Assembly (NCBI GenBank): GCA_012934845.2
Contig: WNNJ02003177.1
Coordinates: 1-64,000, forward strand
DNA length: 64,000 nt
From: Pomphorhynchus laevis
Lineage: Eukaryota > Acanthocephala > Palaeacanthocephala > Echinorhynchida > Pomphorhynchidae
Direction: 5' to 3'
Below the pieces are notes generated by a model. That model had not been told where the DNA came from, did no database searches, and saw only the letters and a list, made by a program, of their open reading frames with translations. The translations under genes were made by a program, and so were the position numbers. Of the stretch, positions 23,719-35,389 are shown piece after piece (position 1 is the stretch's first letter; every line of letters starts with the position of its first letter).

Positions 23719-25104
23719 AAGCTTCATTCTGAATAAGAGCGAAATGACTTGACTTATTTTGAAAGTATAATTTAAGAAAACTAAATTAAGTGTCGTTTAA
23801 AAAAAACATAAATAGAAAATCGAAAATAGAAATTTTCGATGCATACTAAAATAAAGTTAAAATTACATATTTTTTAAATATTTGAAATATTCGGTATATC
23901 CTATTTGAAAATTCGTTCTAACCTCATTGATATCTAAAAAATGGGAGCATCTAATAAAATTCATTTTAATTGATATCATTAAATTCACTTTATTCTTCTG
24001 CTACTTTTCGCATACATCCTGTAGTAAATTTCGTCTCCTTCGAGTCCAATTTCATGAATTGAGAATTCGATCTAACTTCTTGACATTTGATAATGTAATT
24101 TTGCAATCAGTTACATTACTTCAATTTTATTTAATTTCATATGCATCGTATGTTTTTTATTAGTCGATTCATAAAATTGACTTTTATTTTTAATTTTAAT
24201 TATAAATTATATCTTAATATAAATATAAATTTTATAAAATCTTATTTAATAATTCATTATTTATATTTATTTTTATTTATTTATATTACAAAATAGGTAG
24301 ACTCATGTGATATAATTTAAAAAAATTTTGCAATTTATTTTGTTACACATGTTTAATTTTAAACCTCAAATTTTAAACTTTTAAGGTATTTTGGCAATAA
24401 CTCATTATGTAGTGAATATCTGCTAATTAAGCAATTGAGTCCGGCCTTTAACAGAGATTCCGGCTCGTTTCTATTATTGACTAGCTAGACTTCTAGGATT
24501 TTTTCTTGTTGTTATAAACCAATATCATTTATATTTCATAGAAGATATTTACATCTAAAAATATATTTGAATTTTTTATATTTACAGTTAAGATAATGTA
24601 CATTTATTGATAATCGTGAATAGCCGAAACGTCGCCAAATAAATCAAATTAGATAATGAGTCAATAATGAGTCAATCTTAAAAAGTCAATTTTTATGAAT
24701 TAGTTTTTTAAATATTATACGATGTATCCGCTCTATGTCGAACTAATGTAGATATCTTATTACTTTTCCACTTAAAAGTTTTATTGTATTTTCAAACAAG
24801 TAAGTTTAAGTTTTAGATAGCTATTACTTTTTCAGTATTTACTTACTGAACGCCATTGAACTCGAACCATATATTTTATGCTCAAAATGAAGACGCTTTA
24901 AAGTATTAAATGCAAATTTGTGAATTGTTTATCTCTTTGATAAAATTCAAACCTCTTAAATGCTCTGTTACTTAACAAAATGTTTCTTTTTCATAAATAA
25001 ATTCTCATACCGACAGTTGATGGTTAATTACATTTTATAATAATGATTTTCAAAAATACTGATTTCTGTGTCAGATTTATTTTATCTTTGAATAAATCTT
25101 TTGA
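23719..25104. other. AT-rich region with weak element remnants
   Basis: No gene is supported; the 78-residue frame at 23927 is low-complexity. About 24150-24300 resembles a decayed Penelope-like tail (a TGACTTTTATTTT patch and GTAGACTCA). A hammerhead-like motif lies at 24607-24634. Otherwise nothing is recognisable. Confidence 0.45.
24607..24634 (+). ncRNA. Degenerate hammerhead-like motif
   Basis: TTGATAA is followed after 12 bases by GAAACGTC, the order of the two conserved hammerhead ribozyme core strands (CUGANGA and GAAA) before a GUC-type cleavage triplet. The intervening helix II is weak (CG then GCC around TGAATA). Penelope-like elements are known to carry such ribozymes. The copy is probably inactive. 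Confidence 0.3.
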
Positions 25105-25912
25105 TAATCTGATCAGCAAACTTAGTCTGCGTATTTAATTTATATTTTTTTAAATTAAAAATAACTAATAATTACTATGTAATATTTTATCAATTTTATT
25201 AATTAAATGATGTGTCAAAATAAGATTAGAGCTCATTAGGAGAAACTGTAATATTATCACGTTTCCGTTCCTATTCTTAGACCTAACATAGCAGAGGGGC
25301 CAAATACACGCAATTGACGTATTTTCTTTGATTAAATTTGATTATATAGTATCTTATTCTAATACAAAGTATATTATTTATTATCCATTCATTAACATTT
25401 TCCACTACGTATTTGTATTATTTGAATTATTTATTATTCACCCATAAAAATTTGCCACTTAAGAGTTTAAATTTATTCTTTATATTATTGTGTTGATTTA
25501 TATATTTTAGTATTTTGTGCTTGATGTTATTTTTATAGTAACTTAGTTTAAAATATGTATCTATTAAATTATTTAAATGATTTTGAAGAAAGCCAATATC
25601 ATTACATATTGTTGCAATTCTTAAAATTTCATTATTTAATGTATTATATTTTATATTATATAGTATGCATGAACGCTCATGCAAAAATATGTTTCTTGTA
25701 AATTTAAATATGTCATCTTTACGATATAAATTAATAGTAGTTTTAGTTAATGTTAATTTAATGTTCATATCTAGATATACACCTTCTTTATCATTAATAT
25801 TGGTTTTGTTAAGAATAAGGCTTTCTGGATAAATGTGCTCACTAATTGAATAATAATTATTAGAATTAAATACACATATATCATCAATGCATCGAAACAT
25901 ATATTTCATATT
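25105..25912 (-). mobile_element. Penelope-like element, RT 3' half and tail (N6)
   Basis: The minus-strand frame 25981-25427 covers the catalytic region to the C-terminal FKLLSGKFLWVNNK end and a proper stop. The usual YIDD reads CIDD here, a substitution at the residue before the catalytic aspartates. The first codons of the frame, above 25912, belong to flanking sequence. The tail continues to about 25110, with a diverged terminal module at 25240-25300. Confidence 0.8.
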
Positions 25913-26611
25913 CGTTGGCTTATAAATTATTAGAGTTAAATACAAATAAATCAGTTTTAAATTCAATGATCTGAATTCCACGATTGTAATAAAAATGGCT
26001 AGACCTTTAAAAATTAAAAAAAAATTAAATCGCGGAATCTGATGTTTCGGTTTTCTTTTCTAAAACTATTAATATAACTGTTTTTCAAATTATATAATTA
26101 GATAATTAAATAATTATTTAATTATTTAAATTATTTAATTAGATGATCAGTTTTCGAGTTTTTTTGCCACTTGAACTTAAGCAATTTATCCGAAATGCTC
26201 ATTTTTAAAAGTCATGTAGGCAGCCGAAACGTCATCGATATGGTTCATACTAATAATGATGAGCGCAGATGGTATCATTTAATCTAATCAATTTATCCCA
26301 ATTGATTAGAAATAAAAAATAAATAAAAGATAAAATAAAAAATAAAAGATAAATTAAACATTTATTAATTATAAAAATTAATTACTTAAAAATAATGTTC
26401 AATCGAAAAAATATTAGAATAGAACATTATTTAATAAATTATTGAATAATAATTAATAATATTAGTTGCTAATAACATAAGATACTGAGAATGTAAGCAA
26501 AACAATGACATTACGGTATCGATCTATACGTCGGATTAAAACACTTCGCTAAATATAAGCATAATGTTTTAAAACAGAAATGTTTAGATCGTTAGTATCT
26601 AAAAGGATGGT
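25913..26611. other. AT-rich spacer
   Basis: No gene is seen. It contains long A- and T-rich runs (26270-26460) and a GCCGAAACGTC phrase at 26223-26233 that resembles the 3' core strand of the hammerhead-like motifs but has no partner strand. Confidence 0.4.
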
Positions 26612-27087
26612 GAGTAGACATTGACTTTGCAAAAAAGCGTTTCAATTAGCATTCTAACAATAAACATGTGAGGTATGTCTGATTTCTCTGGTAAATGCAC
26701 TGCACCAATGGCATGCAGATTACAGCTATAATGCAGATTACAGCTATAATGAGATACAATATAAGACAATACAATAGATTATGTGAAAATATTTTGTAAG
26801 CGTTTTGGTCAGAACGTAAAGTACATATCGATCAATGCTCTTAAATTTAGTAAGTGTTGATTCAAATCAATTTCCAATCACTTAATTTATATTCAATTAC
26901 TGCGAAAATAGCCATTACATTGAGCCAATGTTATGGAATAAGTTATAAGTTTGTACTATAAGAAAGTTGATCAATTGGTATATTTCAATAACTTGTTATT
27001 TTGTAGACTATCCATTTAGAAATTTTTTAACAATATGTTGTTGATATATATAGACCTAAAAAAAGTTTGGTATAAATAACATACAAT

Positions 27088-27116
27088 TTGATAAAGAACG
27101 TAAGTTCGAAACGTTA
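27088..27116 (+). ncRNA. Hammerhead-like motif (segment X, copy 1)
   Basis: TTGATAA is followed by a helix II hairpin AGAACGTAAGTTC (four pairs closed by a GTAA tetraloop, one extra A before it) and GAAACGTT. This is the layout of a minimal type I hammerhead: first core strand, helix II, GAAA, very short helix III (ACGT can pair with itself in a dimer) and a cleavage triplet GTT. C3 and G8 of the core are changed to T and A, which keeps the 3-8 pair. Helix I is not convincing. The twin copy is at 38790-38818. Confidence 0.4.
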
Positions 27117-27286
27117 AATAAAAGTTCTGTCGTGTTTGCTGGTGTAATACATATATCTGATTCTAACCAAGTACCTCTTAAGGACTCCCAGCTGCTGTGT
27201 AATGCCGGAAACATCTGGGTATTCTATATATATAAGTCAATACATTTCATAAATTTACATTTTTATTATATCTACAAAAAATTTTA

Positions 27287-27315
27287 AGACGTTTCGGCCT
27301 TGTGGTTTTTATCAA
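27287..27315 (-). ncRNA. Hammerhead-like motif, minus strand (segment X, copy 1)
   Basis: On the minus strand TTGATAA is followed by AAACCACAAGGCC and GAAACGTC. The helix II loop ACAA is closed by only two pairs; two G-to-A changes would explain loss of a longer GGCC stem. The core has the same T3/A8 pair as the plus-strand motif 170 bases away. The twin copy is at 38991-39017. Confidence 0.35.
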
Positions 27316-27847
27316 TTGTAATTAGAGTGATCAATTATAACTTTTACTCTAACAGTTAAATATATAAATTTAATATTTTATTCATATTTTGTTGATGTAA
27401 AATTCAACATTATAAGAGAAAAAAATCAGACTGACTTGAAAATTAGTAGAAAAATAATAACGTCGTATCAATAAGACTTGTCTCATTATTTCTGACAGAG
27501 CTTATATTACCTGGAAATATAGTCCACAAAACAAATCAAATCAGCTAACTGAGTCTACGTATACCGATCAATTGGTATATTTCAATAACTTGTCATTTTG
27601 TAGACGATCCATTAGAAAATTTTAATAATTTTTGTTGATATATATCAACAAAATATTATTCATTTATATATAAGTTATCGTTAGAAACCGGTAAAATACA
27701 ACAACTTTTTTATTTAAGAAACGCTTCAGACGGTTTGTCCTTCAGCCTGTATAATAATGTGAAATTTTCCGCATTATTAATATATTATTATCAAATATAT
27801 TATTAATATATTATTTATCAAATATTATTAAATAATCATATCTACAA

Positions 27848-28210
27848 ACTGAGTCTACGTATTTAATATAATTATAAAATAAACAAAACTCAATAATGCT
27901 AAATCAAAATTTAATAATTAAATAATAAAATTAATAATTGATTTTAGATTTTTTTAAATTTAAATCAAGCTAAATAAAAAATTGAAATTTAAAATAAACG
28001 TCACTTTTATGAATTGACTAATAAATAACAGACGTTGAATCAGAATAAGAATTAGAGGCTATCAGGAGGAACTGCTATGCTATCCGGTGTCGGCTCCTAA
28101 CTCCTCTACAAAACATAGCAGCGGGGCCAAATACATGCTAATGATGTATTTCCTCTAATAAAAGTATCTAGTATCTTATTCTAATACAAAGTATATTATT
28201 TATTATCCAT
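27848..28210 (-). mobile_element. Solo Penelope-like tail
   Basis: The tail starts with the terminal phrase CTGAGTCTACGT and carries the pseudoknot module at about 28070-28127. A second tail follows directly at 28211-28500, with its module 285 bases further on, giving a tandem of two tails before RT sequence resumes. Confidence 0.75.
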
Positions 28211-30540
28211 CCATAAATAAATAAATAATTGTTTTTAGATTTTCTATAATTTAAATCAAGTTAATATAAAAAATTGAAATTTAAAATAAACGTCATTTTT
28301 ATGAATTGACTAATAAATAACAGACGTTGTATCATAATAAGAATTAGAGGCTATCAGGAGGAACTGCTATGCTATCCGGTGTCGGCTCCTAACTCCTCTA
28401 CAAAACATAGCAGCGGGGCCAAATACATGCTAATGATGTATTTCCTCTAATAAAAGTATCTAGTATCTTATTCTAATACAAAGTATATTATTTATTATCC
28501 ATCCATAAAAATTTGCCACTTAAGAGTTTAAATTTATTCTTTATATATTTTACTATTTTCTGCTTGATGTTATTTTTATAGTAACATAGTTTGAAATATG
28601 TATCTATTAAATTATTTAAATGACTTTAAGGAAAGCCAATATCATTACATATTGTTGCAATTCTTAAAATTTCATTATTTAATGAATTATATTTTATATT
28701 ATATGGAATGTATGAATGCTCATGCAAAAATATGTTTTTTTTGTAAATTTAAATATGTTATCTTTACAATATAAATTAAAATTAGTTTTAATTGATGTTA
28801 ATTTAATGTTCATATCTAGATATGCACCTTCTTTGTCATCAATATTGGTTTTGTTAAGATTAAGGCGTTCTGGATAAATTTGTTCACTTATTGAATAAAA
28901 ATTATTAGAATTAAATACACAAATATCATCAATGTATCGAAACATATATTTCATATATTTATTTAGTTAAGATTTCGTTTTTACACAGTTATGAACAAAT
29001 TCATATCCTATAAAGCTTAAATACAAGTAAGCTATAATTTGGCTACTATTACCACCTATTGAAACATCTTTTTCTTTCTAAATATAGATATCCCTACTTT
29101 TAAATAATTTTGATTTATCAAAATATTTAAGGATCCTATTAATTCAATTTTATCCATATATTTATATTTACTTGATGGTTTAATTTTTGTTAGATAGGCG
29201 TTATAATTATTATAACATATATATGTATATCTTTTTCCAGAATATAAGATTAATTAATTTTATTAACGCCTCTTTAATATCTACTAAATCTAGATTTGTA
29301 TAAAGCGTACTAAAATCGTACGTGTTTATATTATGAAAATTTATTTCTTCTGTTTGTTCTAAAAATTCTTTTGTAGAATTAATACTGAAATAGTGTTTTA
29401 TACCAGTATTAATTTCGACTACCTTGCAATATTTTTTAGTGTGCTTTAATTATTTTAAGTATTTTATTCATATAGACAGAAAGTGGTTTTAATGTACATT
29501 TAAACGCACTACATATGAACCTAGGTTTTATTTGTTTTTATGTAATTTTTGATTCCAATATAATATAGGTATAGTTTTATTATCTGATTCAACCTTTATA
29601 CCCTTTTTATTCATTATAGAACAGTGACTTGTAATAATTCTTATATTACTCAACTCACTACGTTCATATGTTGGATTTACATTTAAATCATTAGAATAAA
29701 CCTCTTTCATTAGTATATCATAATAAAGCTTTTTGCATATGAAGACAAACTTATTACTAGCTTTATTAATAGTTGTTATTATATAGTAATCCTATAATTT
29801 AGTAAGTTCTGAATACATATCTTTATTAATTTTATCTTTCATTTTATAATTGTTTGTTATTTTCAATTTATTTTTAATTTTATCAAATATATAATCTTTC
29901 CAAATGTTTATCTTAAATATATTCGAGCTTTTACTATTAATCAGCTTACTAAAGTAATCATTTAAGTTATTATAAACCGAATTGTAAATCTTATTTTTGT
30001 CATTGTTATTATTTTATCTATATTTATACCTTTTTGATAGCAGCTTTCTTACTTCACAATTTTCAATTGCACTCTGTTTCCATTGTTTCTAATATTATCG
30101 TTACAGATTGATATTAATTCTTTATTATAATTACAAATTTTTCGTCCTAAATGTGGTAGGAGTTTATACCTTATTTTTGGAATATATTTACTTAAATCTG
30201 ACCTTATTATTTCTTTACATTTAGAATTATTTAAAAGTCCGGCTATATTTATGTTATCTTTACATTTATTAATGAAGTTTATGGTTAATGTGTTTTATCT
30301 ATTGTTATTATTAACATTTTTTTATGATTATAGTATTTTATATTACAATAACTGTCTATTATACAACTTAGCGCATCATAGTCGTTAATTGATCTTTGAT
30401 TTATTGAACATATGATATCTTTAGAAAAACTTCTTATATTTGCATAAAGATCTTAATAAAGTTGTTTAAATATTCCTTATTGTTCATAAATATATTTATC
30501 TTTTTTTAATATTTTTTACTTGATTTTCATATTCCTTTTA
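28211..30540 (-). mobile_element. Penelope-like element, nearly full length but without endonuclease (N7)
   Basis: On the minus strand the order from 30540 is: lysine-rich linker (KNIKK), INQ and YYNHKKM segment, IRYKLLPHLGRK (near 30160), RKLLSKRYKYR (30050), KASNKFVFICKKLYYDIL, YWNQKLHKN (29540), DFSTLYTNLD (29310), GGNSSQIIAYL (29040), RYIDDICVF (28930), the C-terminal segment, stop and tail. The catalytic YIDD is intact, but GGNSSP reads GGNSSQ. Numerous stops and frameshifts are present. It is the longest continuous copy and defines the domain order. Confidence 0.85.
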
Positions 30541-31510
30541 TCACCAGTTTTGTTTTGTTACCTGGAAATATAGTCCACAAAACAAAAGTTAACCAAGCAA
30601 AACTGTTGTTTTGAAAAAGTTTAGAACTATTTCCCGTGAAATTTTAACTTTTTATGTGAAATTATGTTTAAATCGAAAAATATGTACTTTTTATTAAGAA
30701 AAGTTTTTGAAAATTGATATTAATTCCATGTTATATTGATATAATTGATGATTTATTAAAGTAAAAAACAAATTTATTGATATGGAACAAATCTCAAAAT
30801 AAATTTGCAATATATTTGCATATTTACAAAATACGTAGATTTTGTAAACTGAACTGATTCAAAATATTAATAAGTTTGATTGATTGATTAATTCTTTATT
30901 AAATAAAGGTGAAAATGTTATAAAATACAAACAAGCAACTATCTCTGCTTAATTTGTTTACAACTTCTTTAAATTTGATAAAAAATAAAAAAAATATATT
31001 ATAATAAGGATCATTTGCAGCTGTGAAAATGTTTCCACATTTTTGAAAATTGTAAATGTTTAACATATTGGCATTCTGTAAGACTTGGCTGAGCTGGAAT
31101 GACATTTTACAAACATGCCAAGAATGGCTCATTGTATAGTTTTGATAAATGCTATTTTATAATGTTATTTAGTGAAACCATTAACTAAATTATTTTACTA
31201 ATTTATCTATTTAATCAGTCTGTGAAATTATAGCTTATTGAACAGATGACTTATTTTCGATGTTAAGCTTTAAAAAATAGACTGCATTACGATGTCGCAT
31301 ATTAACAAGACGTTCTCGATGTTTATAAATGACTTTCAAATTAGGCATTAAGGGATATTTGCTTTTAGACTACGTGATTTAGAAATTTATAAAGTATGAA
31401 AATCTGCCCAGAGCGTATTTTAAATTATCTGGAAGTAAATAGAAGTTCAACTGAATAACAAATTATCACAATTTAAAATTAAACAATTCAGAACTGAATT
31501 GTTTAATTTA
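30541..31510. other. AT-rich region with one short shared repeat
   Basis: No gene is assigned. The phrase TTACCTGGAAATATAGTCC at 30559 also occurs at 27508 and 39209 and in reverse near 42455. 31034-31101 is nearly identical to 61366-61430; on the minus strand both read through QLSQVLQNANMLNIYNFQ, part of a 77-codon frame at 31132-30899. Confidence 0.5.
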
Positions 31511-31559
31511 AGTATATTAAATTATTTATAAACTAAACACAATGATAAATAAAAATAAA

Positions 31560-31735
31560 ATAATTATATAAATAATTATAAATAATTTAATAACTTAATT
31601 TATAACTTATATAAAGTTAAAATAAACGATTGAAATTTTTAAAAAAGTCATTTTTATGAATTAATTAATAATTAACAGACGTTGTATCACAATAAGGATT
31701 AGAGGTCATCAGGAAGAACTGTTGTTTGTTCTTCT
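31560..31735 (-). mobile_element. Truncated Penelope-like tail
   Basis: It matches tail sequence up to AGAGGTCATCAGGA and the start of the pseudoknot module (GAACTG), then breaks off at about 31722 into unrelated coding-like sequence. Confidence 0.7.
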
Positions 31736-32296
31736 CAAAATATTATATTACCAAATGTTTTATGAACTTTTAATCAACTTGTCTAATTATAAATTAATTT
31801 GCTTTAATAAATATATGTATTTATCAGAACGTAAGTTAAAACGTAATTGTATTAAGGATTCAAAATCTATTATAATAAATTTGTTAACTTGTGTCATACT
31901 CGCGTTACCGATACGCAGAATTTAAGAGAAAATGAAGCCCGAAGATTATATTATAGCCTTGCTCGCTCATTCAATGTAAATACACAAACAAAGGTTATTA
32001 ATGCTAATTTCAACTGTGATTCGGATACTGAAAATGTAGATAACTTTGGAATTGAGCCACTAAATTGTATGAACGATGGTAAAAATTGCTCAAATAACTT
32101 GAATTCCGAAAGCGATCTAGTTGCATCACAGCCATCAAAATCACAACCTTCACAAGTATCGATAACTGACCAACAATCGATATTGGCACAGGATGTCACT
32201 ATAACATCTGAAATTAATATTTGCAAGGCAACCGAGCAAAATAGAGGTGTTCTTGTATCAACTACTAATGATGAAACGATTGATTACGTATATTAA
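31736..32296 (+). pseudogene. Possible captured host gene fragment
   Basis: A 135-codon frame (31889-32296) encodes a hydrophilic, low-complexity Ser/Asn/Thr-rich segment (RENEARRLYYSLARSF near the start, SQPSKSQPSQVS in the middle). Composition and codon use differ from the element ORFs. The frame begins with a predicted non-AUG or upstream-extended start, and no splice sites are obvious. The fragment and the tail before it are bounded by near-identical sequence (TATTAAATTATTTATAAAC) at 31507-31530 and 32290-32312, as after a duplication or insertion. I do not recognise the protein. Confidence 0.45.
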
Positions 32297-32309
32297 ATTA
32301 TTTATAAAC

Positions 32310-33175
32310 TAAACATGATTATAAATAAAATAATTAAATAATGATAAATAATTATAAATAATTTAATAATTTTATATAATTTAATAATTTTACATATCAC
32401 TTACATAAAGTTAAAATTTAAAAAATAAATTTAAAAGAAAAGTCAATTTATTTGAATTGACTTGTAAATAACAGACGATGTATCAGAATTAGGATTAGAG
32501 ATCATCAGGAGGAACTGCTTTGTAATCAGGTTTTGGCCAGTATTACTCGATCAACGTAGCATTGTTCTATTCCATGATAATTACGATTTTACCAGATGAA
32601 ATTTGATTATCCAGTTTATCATTTTCGAATACAACGCATATTGTTTATTATATAAATATAATAAAAATGTAATAATATTATATTTATAAATATATATCAG
32701 TATACTATAATATTATAATAATGCTATAATAATATAATATATATAATATTTATAAATAATATTTATATTATAATATAAATATAAGATAACTCTAATATAG
32801 TACGAATAGTTAATTACTATAGTATAATAGTTAAAAATATAACTATTATTTATTAAATAAGTATAAATAATAAATAATTATAATAAAATTTTATATAATT
32901 TATATCAAGTTAAAATTTAAAAAAGAAATTTAAAAGAAAATACAATATTTTATGAATTGAAAAATAAATAACAGACGCTGTATCAGAATAAATCAAATCA
33001 GCTAACTCAGTCTACATATTTAATATAATTATAAAATAAACAAAACAATAATGCTAAATCAAAATTTAATAATTAAATAATAAAATTAATAATTCTTCAT
33101 TAGTAAATAAATAATTGTTCATCCAATAAGGAATAGAGGTCATCAGGAGGAACTGCTATGTTATTAGGTTTTAAT
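32310..33175 (-). repeat. Cluster of decayed Penelope-like tails
   Basis: Two tails lie at about 32310-32650 and 32870-33175, with terminal-module remnants near 32510 and 33145 (AGGAGGAACTGC) and the terminal phrase at about 33000. An AT dinucleotide-rich patch (32660-32880) lies between them. Neither tail has RT sequence attached. Confidence 0.7.
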
Positions 33176-34079
33176 AAATATTTTTATACGAAGATAAGAA
33201 TAAAATATGAAAATATAAAGATATATTTTATCTCTCAGTTATATTAGTCAACATTAATGACCAAATTTAATTAAAAAAATTTTGTGTGGTCTTCCTTTTT
33301 GAAAAGAAGACAATATGTTGTGTACAGAACATTCTAACTGGTAGGAAATGAGAAATCAAATGGGTCCATCAACCAATTGCTGATTCATTTATGAAATAAG
33401 TATTAATCTTAGATGTGAAATCGAGGAAATTCTACAAATACCTTGCATAAAAATCATCCGTATACAACAAAATTTAAATGTAAATCGTATTTAGCATTTA
33501 TTGTTCCTGATATTATTGCACATTGTGACCGAAAATGGATATACCTTAATATAATTAATTACATTAAAATTGCCTGTTTACTCGACGAGCAATAAATAAC
33601 GATTGTATATGAAAACAGTGCGTAACTAATTTGTAAAGCACAGTCTAATTTTTGCAAATTAATAAAAGTTTAAACATTCTTACTGTCAATATCTTATTCT
33701 ATCAATTTATTACACGCATTTCTTTCACGTTGATGATTTTACAAGGTCGGGAGCATAACACGCTATGTTAATGATCTTAAAATATGTAACATGCATCTCT
33801 CTATTGTGCTTTAATTCATAGCAAATAATGGCAAAAATAACAGTCCTTGCCTTCAAAATACTCTACTATGGCAAACTAACAGCATCAAAGAGATTATGAT
33901 TAAGACTGATATTGCCCAGTAAAAAATTCAATAAATTTTCATTGCAATAAGATCATGAACTTTATCCTTGGATAAACAGATTCGTTTTATTCTAAAACAA
34001 ACATTAACGCAATATTTAATTATATGCACATTGTTGCTGTTGACTAATAAACCTTTACAGAGATTGAATTAATAATGCC
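33176..34079. other. AT-rich region, nothing recognised
   Basis: No frame, structured repeat or relation to the other families is visible in this stretch. Confidence 0.5.
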
Positions 34080-34345
34080 ATATTGAATATCAATTTTATG
34101 ATATTACATTGAAGTACGGCAAAAATATTCATGCCATTGAGCAAATGTAACGGAATAAGATATAATTTTATCTTATAAGACACAAATAAGACAAAAATAT
34201 TTTTGTGATTTTTGTAAGAGTTTTGGTCAGAACTGAAAGGATTAATGTTTATAAATTTAAAAAGTTTTGATTCAAATAAATTTAAAATCACTTGATTTAT
34301 ATTTAATTACAGCGAAAATAGTCATGACATTGAGCAAATATAACG
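34080..34345. repeat. Decayed relative of segment X left part
   Basis: TTTTGTAAGAGTTTTGGTCAG and GCGAAAATAGTCATGACATT match diverged phrases at 26790 and 26905 of segment X in the same order. It is an older copy of that repeat, without the hammerhead-like part. Confidence 0.65.
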
Positions 34346-34369
34346 TGAAAATTTAGATCATAAAACTGA

Positions 34370-35100
34370 GCCTTCGTATTTTATACTATATATAAATAAA
34401 GATAAATAATAAATAATTACCTGGGATTTTATACAATCTGTTAATAATTTTTTGATAATTTGTTATTAAAATTTATCGATAAAATTTATTATTAAAATTG
34501 AGATACAAATCAATTTTTATTAATTGACTAATAAATAACATACGATGTATCAGTAAAAGAATTAGAGGTCATCATTTCATATATTATACAATTTCAAATA
34601 TAAATATTTAAAAATTACAAATAATGATTACAAATATTTTATAATTATCATTTTATAAATTAAACATAATGATAAATAGAAATTAAATAATATATAATTT
34701 AATAATCAATTATTATAAATAATAAATAATTGTTATTTAAGATTTCATGTAATTTATATCACGTTAAAATTTAAAATTAAATTAATGCTTAAATCAAAAT
34801 TTAATAATTAAATAATAAATAATTATAAATAATAAATAATTTTTATAAGATTTTTTATAATCGATATCAAGTTAAAATAGAAAAAACTAAAATTGAAAAT
34901 AAAAACCAATTTTATGAATTGAATAATAAATAATAAATGATGCATCAGTAAAAAGATAAGATGTCCTCAAAAAACTGTTATGCTATCAGGTTTCCCTCAT
35001 ATGCCTCAACCAACATGTCCTATTCCATGATAATAACGTATTTCATAAGATGAAATTTGATTATCTAGTTTATCATATTATAATACAAAGCATATTGTAT
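34370..35100 (-). repeat. Decayed Penelope-like tails
   Basis: Two or three tail remnants are recognisable by CTGAGCCTTCGTATTTTA (34368), GAATTAGAGGTCATCA (34560) and ATGCTATCAGGTTTC near 34980. The pseudoknot arms are lost. Confidence 0.6.
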
Positions 35101-35389
35101 ATTTTTAATTGATAATTTTTTTCGCTTAATAGTTTACTTTTTTTATAATATTTTGTTGATTTATATATTGTAAATTTAATATTTTAATGATATTTTGTTG
35201 ATTTATACTTATAAATTACAATAAATAGAAAAAATCATCAAACTTGATTGAAAATTAGCGGAAAAAATATCGTATCAATAATACATTGTCTCATTATTTC
35301 TGACAGAGGTTATATTACCGGGAAAACAAAGTCCATCAAACACAAGTTAAACAAGCAAAAGTTTTGTTAATGTTTTAAAGTTATAAAAA

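Larger units (their letters stand above)
26612..28735. repeat. Duplicated 2.1-kb segment X, copy 1
   Basis: This segment matches 38331-40440 nearly base for base in direct orientation, 11.7 kb apart. It holds two direct repeats of about 85 bases (26970-27055 and 27566-27650), two hammerhead-like motifs, a perfect palindrome around TTGTTGATATATATCAACAA at 27632-27651, and Penelope-like tails. The two internal direct repeats around hammerhead-like motifs suggest the pseudo-LTR of another Penelope-type element without its ORF. A decayed third copy of the left part is at 34080-34345. Confidence 0.85.

Noticed and set aside
26223-26233. Another hammerhead motif at GCCGAAACGTC
   Set aside because: No CTGATGA or TTGATAA strand with a helix II lies upstream within a reasonable distance.
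32650-32880. Origin or scaffold-attachment site in the AT-repeat patch
   Set aside because: Only AT-dinucleotide richness is visible; no specific motif supports this.
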